Assembly: GCA_047602055.1 (NCBI GenBank) | Contig: JASGIG010000001.1 | Span: 2,914,001-2,978,000 of the forward strand | Length of the DNA: 64,000 nucleotides | From: JAODBQ01 sp047602055 | Lineage (GTDB): Bacteria > Actinomycetota > Acidimicrobiia > Acidimicrobiales > Ilumatobacteraceae | Reading direction: 5' to 3' | Program-made: the position numbers and the translations under genes | Shown here: piece by piece, positions 8,817 to 17,128 of the stretch | Layout: each line of letters opens with the position of its first letter | How positions within the stretch are numbered: the first letter of the stretch is position 1 | The notes under the pieces: model-generated | Database searches by the model: none | Told to the model about the DNA's origin: nothing | The model's input: only the letters and a program-made list of their open reading frames with translations

Positions 8817-9610
8817 GACGAGCGCAGCGAGTCGAACAGGGCGAGGACGTTCTCGGTGCCGACGCCGACGCGGTGGCCGATGCGGGAGATGAACCCGAGC
8901 TGCAGCCCGGTGGCCGGGTCGGCGCCGGCGAAGAACTGCTCGTGGCCGTCGTCGTCGACGACGACGTCGGTGACGAGCGGTGCACCGGCCGCCGCCAGCG
9001 CGGCGTGGGCGTAGCCGGCGTTGAGCACCTCGACGGCGACGTGCTGGACGCCGTCGCCGTGCCGGGTCAGGTAGTCGGCGACGGCGGGGGAGGCGCCCGG
9101 CCCGACGAGGACGAGGGTGACCCCGCCGGCCGTGACGGCGACGAGATCGTCGCGGCGTCCGTCGCCACCGCCGACCGGCGCGTCGCGGAACCCGAAGCGC
9201 TCGACGAGCGAGGCGCGCGCCGCTGCGACGTCGTGCACGGCGACGACGACGTGGTCGACGCGCGTGGCGATCGTGTCGAGTGGCGACGGCGATTCGCTCG
9301 TCGCCGCGGGCTTGTCCGGTGCCGGGTCCGGGCGCGAGCCGGCGACCTCGATGCGGTGCGTCTCGGCGAGCAGGACGCGGAACAGCTGCTCGGCGAAGTC
9401 CGGGTCGATCCCCGCCTCGATCGCCTGCTGGCGGCGGGTGGTGAGCACGTCGCGCACCCGCGCCGGCTGGATCACCGGCGTGTCGCTGTGCCCCTTGACG
9501 TCGGCGACCTCGCGGCACACCGCCAGCCGCTGGGCGACGACGTCGATCAGGGCACGGTCGAGCTCGTCGATGCGCGCCCGGAGGGAGTCGAGGTCGGCCA
9601 CGGGTGGCAC
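8813..9610 (-). CDS. chorismate mutase fused to a 4-hydroxyphenylpyruvate dioxygenase-like VOC domain
   Basis: 265 residues. Residues ~5-85 are an AroQ-type all-helical chorismate mutase (LDSLRARIDELDRALIDVVA, RLAVCREVADVKG, FAEQLFRVLLAETHRIE). After a Pro/Ser linker, residues ~110-265 form a VOC domain: VDHVVVAVHDVAAAR, GVQHVAVEV, and a tail LGFISRIGHRVGVGTENV LALFDSL that closely mimics the HPPD C-terminus. Two metal-ligand His are kept, but the Glu of the HPPD FxEFIQR motif is Gly (LGFISR), so dioxygenase activity is doubtful; it may sense an aromatic keto acid. Start GTG 9610; GTG 9601 is possible. Confidence 0.8.
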   Translation of the reverse strand: MPPVADLDSLRARIDELDRALIDVVAQRLAVCREVADVKGHSDTPVIQPARVRDVLTTRRQQAIEAGIDPDFAEQLFRVLLAETHRIEVAGSRPDPAPDKPAATSESPSPLDTIATRVDHVVVAVHDVAAARASLVERFGFRDAPVGGGDGRRDDLVAVTAGGVTLVLVGPGASPAVADYLTRHGDGVQHVAVEVLNAGYAHAALAAAGAPLVTDVVVDDDGHEQFFAGADPATGLQLGFISRIGHRVGVGTENVLALFDSLRSS

Positions 9611-9667
9611 GGTAACCGCTCGTCGCTATCGTGTGCCGGTCCGTCGGGGCTTCGGCTCCGGCGCGAT

Positions 9668-9726
9668 GCCGGGCCACGGCATCCCGTGGCCGGCGACCTC
9701 CACGCAGCGGAGATCCAAGATCTCCG
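9668..9726 (+). promoter_or_regulatory. rpsO leader with two stable hairpins
   Basis: Between the divergent chorismate mutase-like gene and rpsO: hairpin 9668-9694 (GCCGGGCCACGG / CCGTGGCCGGC, one bulged G) and hairpin 9708-9726 (CGGAGATC-CAA-GATCTCCG, perfect). S15 autoregulates through leader structures in several bacteria; whether these are that element is inference. Confidence 0.45.
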
Positions 9727-9749
9727 CCTTCAACACGGAAGGCAGCCTC

Positions 9750-10004
9750 ATGGCCAAGCAGGACACGATCGACGCGCACAAGACGCATGCCACCGACACC
9801 GGTTCCCCCGAGGTGCAGATCGCACTGCTGACAGGGCGGATCAACCACCTGACCAACCACCTCAAGATGCACAAGAAGGACCACCACAGCCGTCGTGGTC
9901 TGCTGATGCTCGTCGGTCGCCGTCGCCGCATGCTCGACTACGTCCGCAACATCGACGTCGAGCGCTACCGCGCCATCGTCCAGGCCAACGGCCTGCGGCG
10001 CTAG
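9750..10004 (+). CDS. rpsO: 30S ribosomal protein S15
   Basis: 84 residues, close to the family's 88-89. MAKQDTIDAHKTHATDTGSPEVQIALLT, then HLKMHKKDHHSRRGLLMLVG RRRRMLDY, the helix that binds the 16S rRNA central-domain junction. ATG 9750 sits nine bases after GGAAGG. Precedes pnp in the conserved rpsO-pnp order. Confidence 0.97.
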   Translation: MAKQDTIDAHKTHATDTGSPEVQIALLTGRINHLTNHLKMHKKDHHSRRGLLMLVGRRRRMLDYVRNIDVERYRAIVQANGLRR

Positions 10005-10038
10005 CCGCACCCTCCGCCTCGCGGCGCGACACGCCTGG

Positions 10039-10205
10039 TAGTCTGGGCGGAACAACCAACCGAGCGGGTTGATTCGGATCGGTTGTCAGTCGCCCCTGCC
10101 GCGGCCGGCGCGCACGCCGTGCGCCGCGACATCGCCGACTGGGAACCGAGCCTCCCCGCTCCAACTTCCGCGGCGCTACGCGCCCCGGAGCGAAAGGAGC
10201 TCGTG
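10039..10205 (+). promoter_or_regulatory. pnp leader with possible -10
   Basis: 200 bases separate rpsO from pnp. TGGTAGTCT (TAGTCT at 10039-10044) resembles an extended -10, without a good -35. Downstream AACCAACCGAGCGGGTTG can pair internally. GAAAGGAG at 10193-10200 is the pnp ribosome site. pnp leaders are often RNase-processed; not shown here. Confidence 0.3.
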
Positions 10206-12662
10206 ATGGCAGATGCCATTCGAGTGTCGGGCCCCATCACGGGCACCGACAAGACGCTGTCGTTCGAGACCGGCAAGCTCGCTCAGCAGAGCATGGGTGC
10301 TGTCGTCGCCAGCCTCGGGCGGACCACCGTCCTGGCCACGGCGAACGCGGCCAAGGAAGCTCGGCCGGGCGCCGACTTCTTCCCGCTGACGATCGACGTC
10401 GAGGAGCGGGCCTACGCCGCCGGCAAGATCCCCGGCTCGTTCTTCCGCCGTGAGGGTCGTCCCACCGAGGACGCGATCCTCACCTGCCGCCTCACCGACC
10501 GGCCGCTGCGCCCGGCGTTCCCCGACGGGTTCCGCAACGAGACACAGGTCGTGCTGACGATCCTCGGCGCCGACATGGAGAACCCGCACGACGTCGTCAG
10601 CATCAACGCCGCGTCGGCGTCGCTGATGATCTCGGGGATCCCGTTCGACGGCCCGATCGGCGCCGTGCGCATCGCCTACGACCAGAGCGGCAACTGGATC
10701 CCGCACCCGACCTACGAGGAGGGCGAGGCGTCGGTGTTCGAGCTCGTCGTCGCCGGGCGCCAGCTCGACGACGGTGACGTCGCGATCATGATGGTCGAGG
10801 CCGGCGGCACCGCCAAGAGCTTCGAGTACTACGCCGCCGGCGCCCCGAAGGTCGACGAGGCCGCACTGGCTTCGGGTCTCGAGGCCTGCAAGGTGTGGAT
10901 CAAGGACTCGATCGGCCTGCAGCGTCAGCTCGTGGCCAGCGTCGTCGCCACCCACGGCCCGATCACCCCGATGCCGTTCTCGGTCACCGCCGACTACGGC
11001 CAGGACGTGCTCGACGCCGTCGCCGGCGTCGCCTCCGATGCGGTGGCCCATGCGGTCACGATCAGCGCCAAGGCCGAGCGCAACGCCGCCACCGACGAGG
11101 CCGCGGCCCTGGCGATCGAGAAGCTCGCCGGCCCGGGCAACCCGTTCGAGGGCCGGGAGCGGGAGATCAAGGAGGCGGTGCGCAGCCTGACCAAGAAGGC
11201 GGTCCGCAAGCGGATCGTCGAGGAGGGCAAGCGCATCGACGGGCGTGGCCCGCGCGACCTGCGCCCGCTCAGCAGCGAGGTCGGCGTCCTGCCGACAGCC
11301 CACGGCACCGGTCTGTTCCAGCGTGGCGAGACCCAGGTGATGAACGTCGTCACCATGGCGATGCCGCGGATGAACCAGCTGATGGACACCCTCAGCCCGG
11401 AGACCCACAAGTACTTCCTGTTCCACTACAACATGGCCCCGTGGGCCAACGGTGAGACCGGCCGCGTCGGTTCCCCGAAGCGCCGAGAGATCGGCCACGG
11501 TGCGCTCGCCGCCCGTGCCCTGCTGCCGGTGCTGCCCAGCCAGGACGAGTTCGCCTACACGCTGCGCCTCGTGGCCGAGGTGCTGTCGTCGAACGGTTCG
11601 ACGTCGATGGCCTCGGTGTGCTCGGGCAGCCTGGCGCTGATGGACGCCGGCGTGCCGATCAAGGCCGCCGTCGCCGGCATCGCCATGGGCCTGGTCTACG
11701 CCGAGGGCAAGTACACGACGCTGACCGACATCCTCGGTGCCGAGGACGCGTTCGGCGACATGGACTTCAAGGTCGCCGGCACCGCCGACGCGATCACGGC
11801 GCTGCAGCTCGACACGAAGATCGACGGCATCCCCGCCGACGTGCTCGCCGCCGCGCTGAACCAGGCCAAGGAGGCCCGCGAGCAGATCCTCGCCAACATG
11901 AACGCGACGATCAGCGAGCCGCGCACCGAGGTCGCCGCCACGGCACCGAAGATCATCTCGATCACCATCCCGATGGACAAGATCGGCGAGGTCATCGGGC
12001 CCAAGGGCAAGGTCATCAACACGATCCAGCAGGAGACCGGTGCGGACATCGCCGTCGACGACGACGGCTCGGTCGGCATCGTCACCATCGGTGCCGTCGA
12101 GGCGTCGAAGATGGAGGAGGCCAAGGCCCGGATCCTGGCGATCGTCGATCCGCCGAAGGCCGACGTCGGCGCCACCTACATGGGCCGGGTCGTCAACATC
12201 ACCAAGTTCGGTGCGTTCGTCAACATCCTCCCCGGCCGTGACGGCCTGGTGCACATCTCCAAGCTCGGCCGCGGCAAGCGGATCAACTCGGTGGACGACG
12301 TGCTGACGCTCGGCCAGGAGATCGAGGTCACCGTCGAGGAGATCGACGAGAAGGGCAAGGTCAGCCTGACCCCGACGGCGGCGTGGGCCGAGGCCAACGT
12401 CAACGTCGGGAGCGGCGGCGGCGAGGGTGCGCCCCGCGCCGAGCGTTCGGACCGCGGTGATCGCGGGGAGCGTGCCGAGCGTGCGCCGAGCGGCGACGGC
12501 GGCGTCACCACGATGTCGTTCGACGAGGCCTTCGACGCCGAGCTGGCCAACGACCTGGGCGATCTCGGCCCGGGTGGCGCCGCCGGGGGTGGCAGCAGCG
12601 GCGAGCGCTCCGATCGCGATCGCGACCGTGGCGGTCGTGGCGGGCGGCGTCGTCACCGCTGA
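10206..12662 (+). CDS. pnp: polyribonucleotide nucleotidyltransferase (PNPase)
   Basis: 818 residues; phosphorolytic 3'-5' exoribonuclease of the RNA degradosome. Two RNase PH domains (first FETGKLAQQSMGAVVASLGR; second RRGETQVMN-like FQRGETQVMNVVTMAMP with GSPKRREIGHGALAARALLP), then KH (SITIPMDKIGEVIGPKGKVI) and S1 (GATYMGRVVNITKFGAFVNI). A low-complexity Arg/Asp/Gly tail (ERSDRGDRGERAERA, RDRDRGGRGGRRRHR) extends beyond S1, as in some actinobacterial PNPases. ATG 10206 chosen for the GAAAGGAG site and the MADAIRVSG start. Confidence 0.96.
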   Translation: MADAIRVSGPITGTDKTLSFETGKLAQQSMGAVVASLGRTTVLATANAAKEARPGADFFPLTIDVEERAYAAGKIPGSFFRREGRPTEDAILTCRLTDRPLRPAFPDGFRNETQVVLTILGADMENPHDVVSINAASASLMISGIPFDGPIGAVRIAYDQSGNWIPHPTYEEGEASVFELVVAGRQLDDGDVAIMMVEAGGTAKSFEYYAAGAPKVDEAALASGLEACKVWIKDSIGLQRQLVASVVATHGPITPMPFSVTADYGQDVLDAVAGVASDAVAHAVTISAKAERNAATDEAAALAIEKLAGPGNPFEGREREIKEAVRSLTKKAVRKRIVEEGKRIDGRGPRDLRPLSSEVGVLPTAHGTGLFQRGETQVMNVVTMAMPRMNQLMDTLSPETHKYFLFHYNMAPWANGETGRVGSPKRREIGHGALAARALLPVLPSQDEFAYTLRLVAEVLSSNGSTSMASVCSGSLALMDAGVPIKAAVAGIAMGLVYAEGKYTTLTDILGAEDAFGDMDFKVAGTADAITALQLDTKIDGIPADVLAAALNQAKEAREQILANMNATISEPRTEVAATAPKIISITIPMDKIGEVIGPKGKVINTIQQETGADIAVDDDGSVGIVTIGAVEASKMEEAKARILAIVDPPKADVGATYMGRVVNITKFGAFVNILPGRDGLVHISKLGRGKRINSVDDVLTLGQEIEVTVEEIDEKGKVSLTPTAAWAEANVNVGSGGGEGAPRAERSDRGDRGERAERAPSGDGGVTTMSFDEAFDAELANDLGDLGPGGAAGGGSSGERSDRDRDRGGRGGRRRHR

Positions 12663-12674
12663 GGTCTGCGCCTC

Positions 12675-13898
12675 ATGAGTGATCTGCGGATCACACAACT
12701 GGACTCCGGACTGACGGTGGCCACCGAGCGCGTCCCTGGCGCGTTGTCGGTGGCCGCCGGCGTCTGGGTCGGCGTCGGCTCGCGCGACGAGACCGCGGAG
12801 CTGAGCGGCGTCAGCCACTTCCTGGAGCACCTGCTGTTCAAGGGGACGGCATCGCGCACGGCGCAGGAGATCTCGCGGGCCGTGGACCGCGTCGGTGGCG
12901 ATTTCAACGCGTTCACGGCCAAGGAGTACACCGCGTACTACTGCCGCCTGCCGGCCCGGCACGGGGCGTTCGCCGTCGACCTGCTCGGCGACGTGCTCGT
13001 GCGGCCGGCGCTGCGCGACGGCGACGTCGAGAGCGAGCGCCAGGTGATCCTGGAGGAGCTGGCGATGGACGACGACGCCCCCGACGACGTCGCCAACCGC
13101 GTGTTCGCCCGCCAACTGTTCGTCGACCACCCACTCGGGCGCGACCCGGCCGGTGACCGCGAGACGGTGACGGCGATCGCCGCCGACGACGTGCGCCGGT
13201 TCTTCGCCACCCACTACGGCGCGGCGTCGATGGTCGTGTCCGTCGCTGGGCCGCACGATCACGACGACGTGCTCGTCGCGGTGGTGGCCGCGTTCGCCGA
13301 CGTGTCGACGTCGGTCGCTCGCCCACGGCGCACGGCGCCGGGCATCGCCGGCGACGGGATCGACGTCGACGACGACAGCGAGCAGGTGCACATCGTCATG
13401 GGCGGCCGGGCGCTGGCCCGTCGTGACGAGCGCCGTGAGGCGCTCGACGTCGTCAACCACGTCCTCGGTGGCGGGCTGTCCAGCCGGTTGTTCGAGGAGA
13501 TCCGCGAGCGCCGTGGCCTCGCCTACTCGGTGTACTCGGGCGTGTCCGGCTACGCCGACGCCGGTGTGTTCCAGCTGTATGCCGGTACGCAGCCCGAGCA
13601 CGCCGACGAGGTCGTCGGCCTGATGCGCACCGAGCTGGACCGGCTCGCCGCGGACGGGATCGACGACGAGGAGCTCGCCGTCGCCACCGGGTACCTCGCC
13701 GGCTCGTTCGAGCTCGGCCTGGAGGACACCGGGGCGCGCATGGCCCGCAACGCCGCCCAGCTGACCACGACCGGTTCGGTGCGCGAGGTCGTCGACCAGG
13801 TCGCCCGCTGGGAGCGCGTCGATCAGACGGCGGTCCGCGAGGTGATCGACGCCGTCTACGCGACCGAGCCGCTCGTGGTGACCGTCGGCCCGACCTGA
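12675..13898 (+). CDS. M16 family zinc metallopeptidase (PepR/YmxG-like)
   Basis: 407 residues, one M16 unit pair. The inverted zinc motif HFLEH (GVSHFLEHLLFKGT) lies near residue 50 with the distal Glu in ESERQVILEEL. RRGLAYSVYSGVSGYADAG is the C-terminal half's substrate-binding loop. Lies 12 bases after pnp, the usual pnp-pepR linkage. Soluble cytoplasmic peptidase; the substrate in bacteria is not established. Confidence 0.92.
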   Translation: MSDLRITQLDSGLTVATERVPGALSVAAGVWVGVGSRDETAELSGVSHFLEHLLFKGTASRTAQEISRAVDRVGGDFNAFTAKEYTAYYCRLPARHGAFAVDLLGDVLVRPALRDGDVESERQVILEELAMDDDAPDDVANRVFARQLFVDHPLGRDPAGDRETVTAIAADDVRRFFATHYGAASMVVSVAGPHDHDDVLVAVVAAFADVSTSVARPRRTAPGIAGDGIDVDDDSEQVHIVMGGRALARRDERREALDVVNHVLGGGLSSRLFEEIRERRGLAYSVYSGVSGYADAGVFQLYAGTQPEHADEVVGLMRTELDRLAADGIDDEELAVATGYLAGSFELGLEDTGARMARNAAQLTTTGSVREVVDQVARWERVDQTAVREVIDAVYATEPLVVTVGPT

Positions 13899-13932
13899 CG
13901 CTCACTCCCGGCGTTGGCGCGCTCGGGGCGCT

Positions 13933-14037
13933 GCGATTCGAGATGTGCGCACGGAGGCGACGCATCTCGCATCTCGGTGAGGCGGGCGCCAGGTGCGATT
14001 CGAGATGTGCGCACGGGCGCGGCACATCTCGAATCGC
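13933..14037. repeat. tandem pair of REP-like palindromes
   Basis: Two hairpins in a row. Second: GCGATTCGAGATGTGC (13995-14010), 11-base loop, GCACATCTCGAATCGC (14022-14037), a perfect 16-base stem. First (13933-13976) is a degenerate version. The same family recurs as a pair at 57227-57327. Located between the peptidase and dapB; could end the first transcript. Confidence 0.85.
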
Positions 14038-14078
14038 AAGGCGGGCGGTGCGCGGCGGGACGGCTACGTTCGCCGGCC

Positions 14079-14843
14079 ATGACTGATGAAGCGATTCGAG
14101 TCGGGGTGGTCGGCGCCGGGGGGCGGATGGGGGCGACGGTCTGCGACGCCGTCGCCGGTGATCCGGCGACGGCGCTCGTCGCCGCCGTCGACCCGCACGC
14201 GGTCGGCGGGGAGACGCACGGGTTGACGATCGCCGACTCCATCGAGGTGCTCGCCGGTTGCGACGTCGTCGTCGACTTCTCCGTCGCCGCCGCGGCGCGC
14301 CAGACGCTCCCGTGGCTGGCCGCGCACGGCATCCACGCCGTTGTCGGGACCACCGGGCTGAGCGCCGAGGACGTCGACGCGCTGCGCGGCGCGTTCGCGT
14401 CGAGCAACTGCCTGATCGCCGCCAACTTTGCGATCAGCGCGGTGCTGATGATGCGCTTCGCCGAGCAGGCTGCGCCGTACTTCGACACGGCCGAGATCAT
14501 CGAGCTGCACCACGACCGAAAGATCGACGCCCCGTCGGGCACGGCCGTGACGACGGCGCGGCGGATGGCCGCTGCGTCGGGGGAGTGGGCGCCCGACCCG
14601 ACCGAGGACGAGATCTACGCCGGTGCCCGCGGTGGCGCCGGGCCGGGCGGCATCCGCGTCCACGCGGTGCGGATGCGCGGCATGGTCGCTCACCAGGAGG
14701 TGATCCTCGGCGCCGCCGGGCAGACGCTGACGATCCGCCAGGACAGCTACGACCGGTTCAGCTACATGCCCGGCGTGCTGCTGGCCTGCAAGCGCATCGC
14801 CGATCATCCGGGTCTCACCGAAGGACTCGACAGCTTCCTGTAG
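14079..14843 (+). CDS. dapB: 4-hydroxy-tetrahydrodipicolinate reductase
   Basis: 254 residues; NAD(P)H-dependent step of lysine and meso-diaminopimelate synthesis. The Rossmann motif is VGVVGAGGRMG; the catalytic His/Lys region is IIELHHDRKIDAPSGTA, followed by GAGPGGIRVHAVRMRGMVAH. C-terminus RFSYMPGVLLACKRI is typical. ATG 14079 follows a pair of REP palindromes. Its pathway partner dapA lies at 35.5 kb. Confidence 0.96.
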   Translation: MTDEAIRVGVVGAGGRMGATVCDAVAGDPATALVAAVDPHAVGGETHGLTIADSIEVLAGCDVVVDFSVAAAARQTLPWLAAHGIHAVVGTTGLSAEDVDALRGAFASSNCLIAANFAISAVLMMRFAEQAAPYFDTAEIIELHHDRKIDAPSGTAVTTARRMAAASGEWAPDPTEDEIYAGARGGAGPGGIRVHAVRMRGMVAHQEVILGAAGQTLTIRQDSYDRFSYMPGVLLACKRIADHPGLTEGLDSFL

Positions 14844-15096
14844 CGGTTTGGGTGAATTTCGGGTTGTGACAACGGTCAATTCGGAGGAAATTCCCGAACC
14901 ATCGAGAATCCGCTGACCTGGGGCTTTGACAATGTGAAGATCTCGTTTGTGGTCGCTGACCAGGTGAGATGTCGCAATCGTGAACAGTTCATGTGGTGAC
15001 TTGTGTTCTGAGCCTTGCTGCGCTTGCATCGAAGCCCAGCACAGCTGTGTCCGTCCGTGTCCGCAGAATCCCCCAACTGCAGCTGGAGGTCATCAC
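14844..15096 (+). promoter_or_regulatory. AT-richer intergenic region before the exopolysaccharide operon
   Basis: About 250 bases, visibly richer in A and T than flanks, with no supported gene. TTGACA at 14926-14931 (in GCTTTGACAATGTG) could be a -35, but no convincing -10 follows. CTGGAGG at 15083-15089 is the ribosome site of the first glycosyltransferase gene. Likely holds the operon promoter. Confidence 0.35.
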
Positions 15097-15879
15097 ATGT
15101 CACTCGACATCGTCATTCCTGCTCATGACGAAGAATCGAGGATCGACCGCACATTGCGTGCGTATCGATCGTCATTCACTCAAACCGATGTCCGCTTCCA
15201 CGTGGCCCTCGACGGATGCCGGGACCGCACCGCCGACGTCGTGCTCGACCACGCTGCCGTCGACCCACGCGTCACCCTGCACCAGTTCCCCAAGCTGGGC
15301 AAGGGCGGGGTGCTGATGGAGGTGTTCCGGCGCTGCGACGCCGACCTGGTCGGCTTCGTCGACGCCGACTGCGCGACCCCGCCGGCAGAGTTGGCGCGGA
15401 TGACCCACGATGCCGCGGACAGCGATGGGGTGATCGCCAGCCGCCGGCTGCCGGCGTCGTTCACGCCGGGGCCGCGGGCGGGTGGCCGGCGGCTGACGTC
15501 GGCCGGATTCGCCTGGCTCGTGCGGCGGCTGTTCCGTCTGCCGTACCGCGACACCCAGTGCGGCGCCAAGGTGCTGCACCGACGCGTGGTCGAACGGGTC
15601 GTGCCGCTGATGTCGTCACGCGACTTCCTGTTCGACGTCGACCTGCTCGTCGTCGCTCGCCGGCTCGGCTTCGCCGTGCTCGAGGTGCCGACGATCTGGA
15701 TCGACCAGACCAACTCGAAGCTGCACGCGCGGCATGACGCCGTTCGGATGGCCAAGAGCACGCTGCGCCTGTGGCTGCACCACCGGGTGCTGCCCGTCGA
15801 GGCCGACCGCACGGTCGGCTGGCATCCCGTGTCCGTCGAGTGGCCGGCGCTGCAGCCCGGCGCCGAGCGTGCGGCCTGA
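15097..15879 (+). CDS. family 2 glycosyltransferase, dolichyl-phosphate-sugar synthase-like
   Basis: 260 residues. GT-A fold: LDIVIPAHDEESRIDRTLRA, DGCRDRT, LGKGGVLMEVF, and the metal-binding DxD in FVDADCATPP. RLPYRDTQCGAKVLHR is the acceptor-side motif of polyprenyl-phosphate mannose/glucose synthases. No membrane helices at the C-terminus, unlike DPMS types with GtrA tails. First gene of an operon; probably charges a polyprenyl phosphate used by the GT-C enzyme downstream. ATG 15097 with GGAGG upstream. Confidence 0.88.
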   Translation: MSLDIVIPAHDEESRIDRTLRAYRSSFTQTDVRFHVALDGCRDRTADVVLDHAAVDPRVTLHQFPKLGKGGVLMEVFRRCDADLVGFVDADCATPPAELARMTHDAADSDGVIASRRLPASFTPGPRAGGRRLTSAGFAWLVRRLFRLPYRDTQCGAKVLHRRVVERVVPLMSSRDFLFDVDLLVVARRLGFAVLEVPTIWIDQTNSKLHARHDAVRMAKSTLRLWLHHRVLPVEADRTVGWHPVSVEWPALQPGAERAA

Positions 15880-17036
15880 CGTCGCGCTGATCGCCCCCTA
15901 CCCGCCGCAAGGCGTCCGTCACGGCGGACACAGTGGCGTGGCCTCGTACACGGCCAACCTCGCCCACGCGCTCGCCGACCTCGGCGTGCAGGTGGCCGTG
16001 GTCGCCGATCGGGTGGAGGGTGATCCAGCGCGCTTCGACGACGGATCCGTGGAGGTCCACCGCACGTTCGACCTCGGCCCGGCGGCGCTGCCGACAGCGG
16101 CTCGCGGCGCGCGGGCGCTCGGCGCGTCCGTCGTGCACCTGCAGTTCGAGCTGTTCCTGTACGGCGGCGCGCATTCGTTGCCCGGTCTGTTCCCGGCCCT
16201 GGCGTCGTTGCGCCGGCCGGGCGACAGCGCACCGCTGGTGACGACCATGCACCAGGTCGTCGACCCGGCCGAGATCGACCGCGCCTACACGCGTCTGCAT
16301 CGGGTCCAGGCGCCCGCGGTCGTCGCCCGCCGCGGGATGGCCGCGGTGCAGTCGGCGATCGGTCGCGCCAGCGCTCGCGTCGTCGTCCACGAGGAGCCGT
16401 TCAAGACCGCCGTGGCCGACGCGACGGTCATCCCGCACGGCATCGAGGCCCGCCGCAGCACCGGGCGGGCCGAGGCCCGCCGCGCCCTCGGCGTCGACCC
16501 CGACCGCTTCGTGGTGCTGTGCTTCGGCTTCCTCGCGCCGTACAAGGGGTTGGAGGTCGTGCTCGACGCGGCGGGACTCGTCCCATCGCACGTCGAGGTC
16601 GTCGTCGCCGGTGGCGAGCACCCCCGCCTGGTCGGCGAGACGAGCTTCGGCGCCGGGCTGCGCGAGTGCTACGGCCAGGTGGCCCGGTTCACCGGCTGGG
16701 TGCCCGATGCCGACGTGTCGCGCTGGTTCGCTGCCGCCGACGTCGCCCTGTTCCCGTACCCGAAGCCGTTCTCGTCGAGCGGGGCACTGGCCCTGGCGCT
16801 TTCGCTCGGGACGCCGGTGCTGTTGTCGCCGGCGCTGGCGCGCTGTGCCGGTGCGCCGAGCGCGACGGCGGTCGCGCTCGAACCGAGAGCGTTGGCTCAC
16901 CGGCTCGGCGAGCTGTCCCGCCATCCCGACGAAGCTCGCCGCGCTGGCGCACTGGTCGGCGGTGCTCGCCGCCGGTCGCTCGTGGTCGGTGGTCGCCGAC
17001 CAGCACGCCCATCTCTACGAGGAGGTCTGCGCATGA
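15869..17036 (+). CDS. family 4 glycosyltransferase (frame-shifted near 16932)
   Basis: GTG 15869 overlaps the previous stop by 11 bases. GT-B fold: VALIAPYPPQGVRHGGHSGV, VLCFGFLAPYKGLEVVLDAA and the C-terminal donor site FPYPKPFSSSGALALALSLG. The frame breaks at GAAGCTC (16931-16937); deleting one A gives ...RHPDE-LAALAHWSAVLAAGRSW and TGA at 17036, about 388 residues, normal length. Adds a sugar during exopolysaccharide repeat assembly; sugar unknown. ATGA overlap with the small frame that follows. Confidence 0.82.
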
Positions 17037-17128
17037 CCGTGTCTGCTCGGTGGCTGCGCCCCCGGACCCCGTCGTCGTCCGGTTCCCTGGCGGTCGCTCG
17101 CCCGACCGGTCACGAGCTGCGCTCATGA
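17033..17128 (+). CDS. possible 31-codon small protein bridging two genes
   Basis: ATG 17033 overlaps the GT4 stop (ATGA) and its own TGA overlaps the ATG of the next gene (ATGA). Sequence MTVSARWLRPRTPSSSGS, then LAVARPTGHELRS. Its start ATGACCGTGTC is repeated at the start of the next gene, so it may simply be a duplicated, degenerate start region. Existence rests only on the overlaps. Confidence 0.3.
   Translation: MTVSARWLRPRTPSSSGSLAVARPTGHELRS

Noticed and set aside
7498..9610. TPP riboswitch controlling the NMT1/THI5-like lipoprotein
   Set aside because: No thi-box-like sequence seen; the gene is directly coupled to an upstream frame, leaving no leader.
10176..13601. Very long reverse-strand open frame opposite pnp and the M16 peptidase
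   Set aside because: His/Arg/Asp-rich shadow translation caused by high GC; the forward strand encodes two unmistakable proteins.
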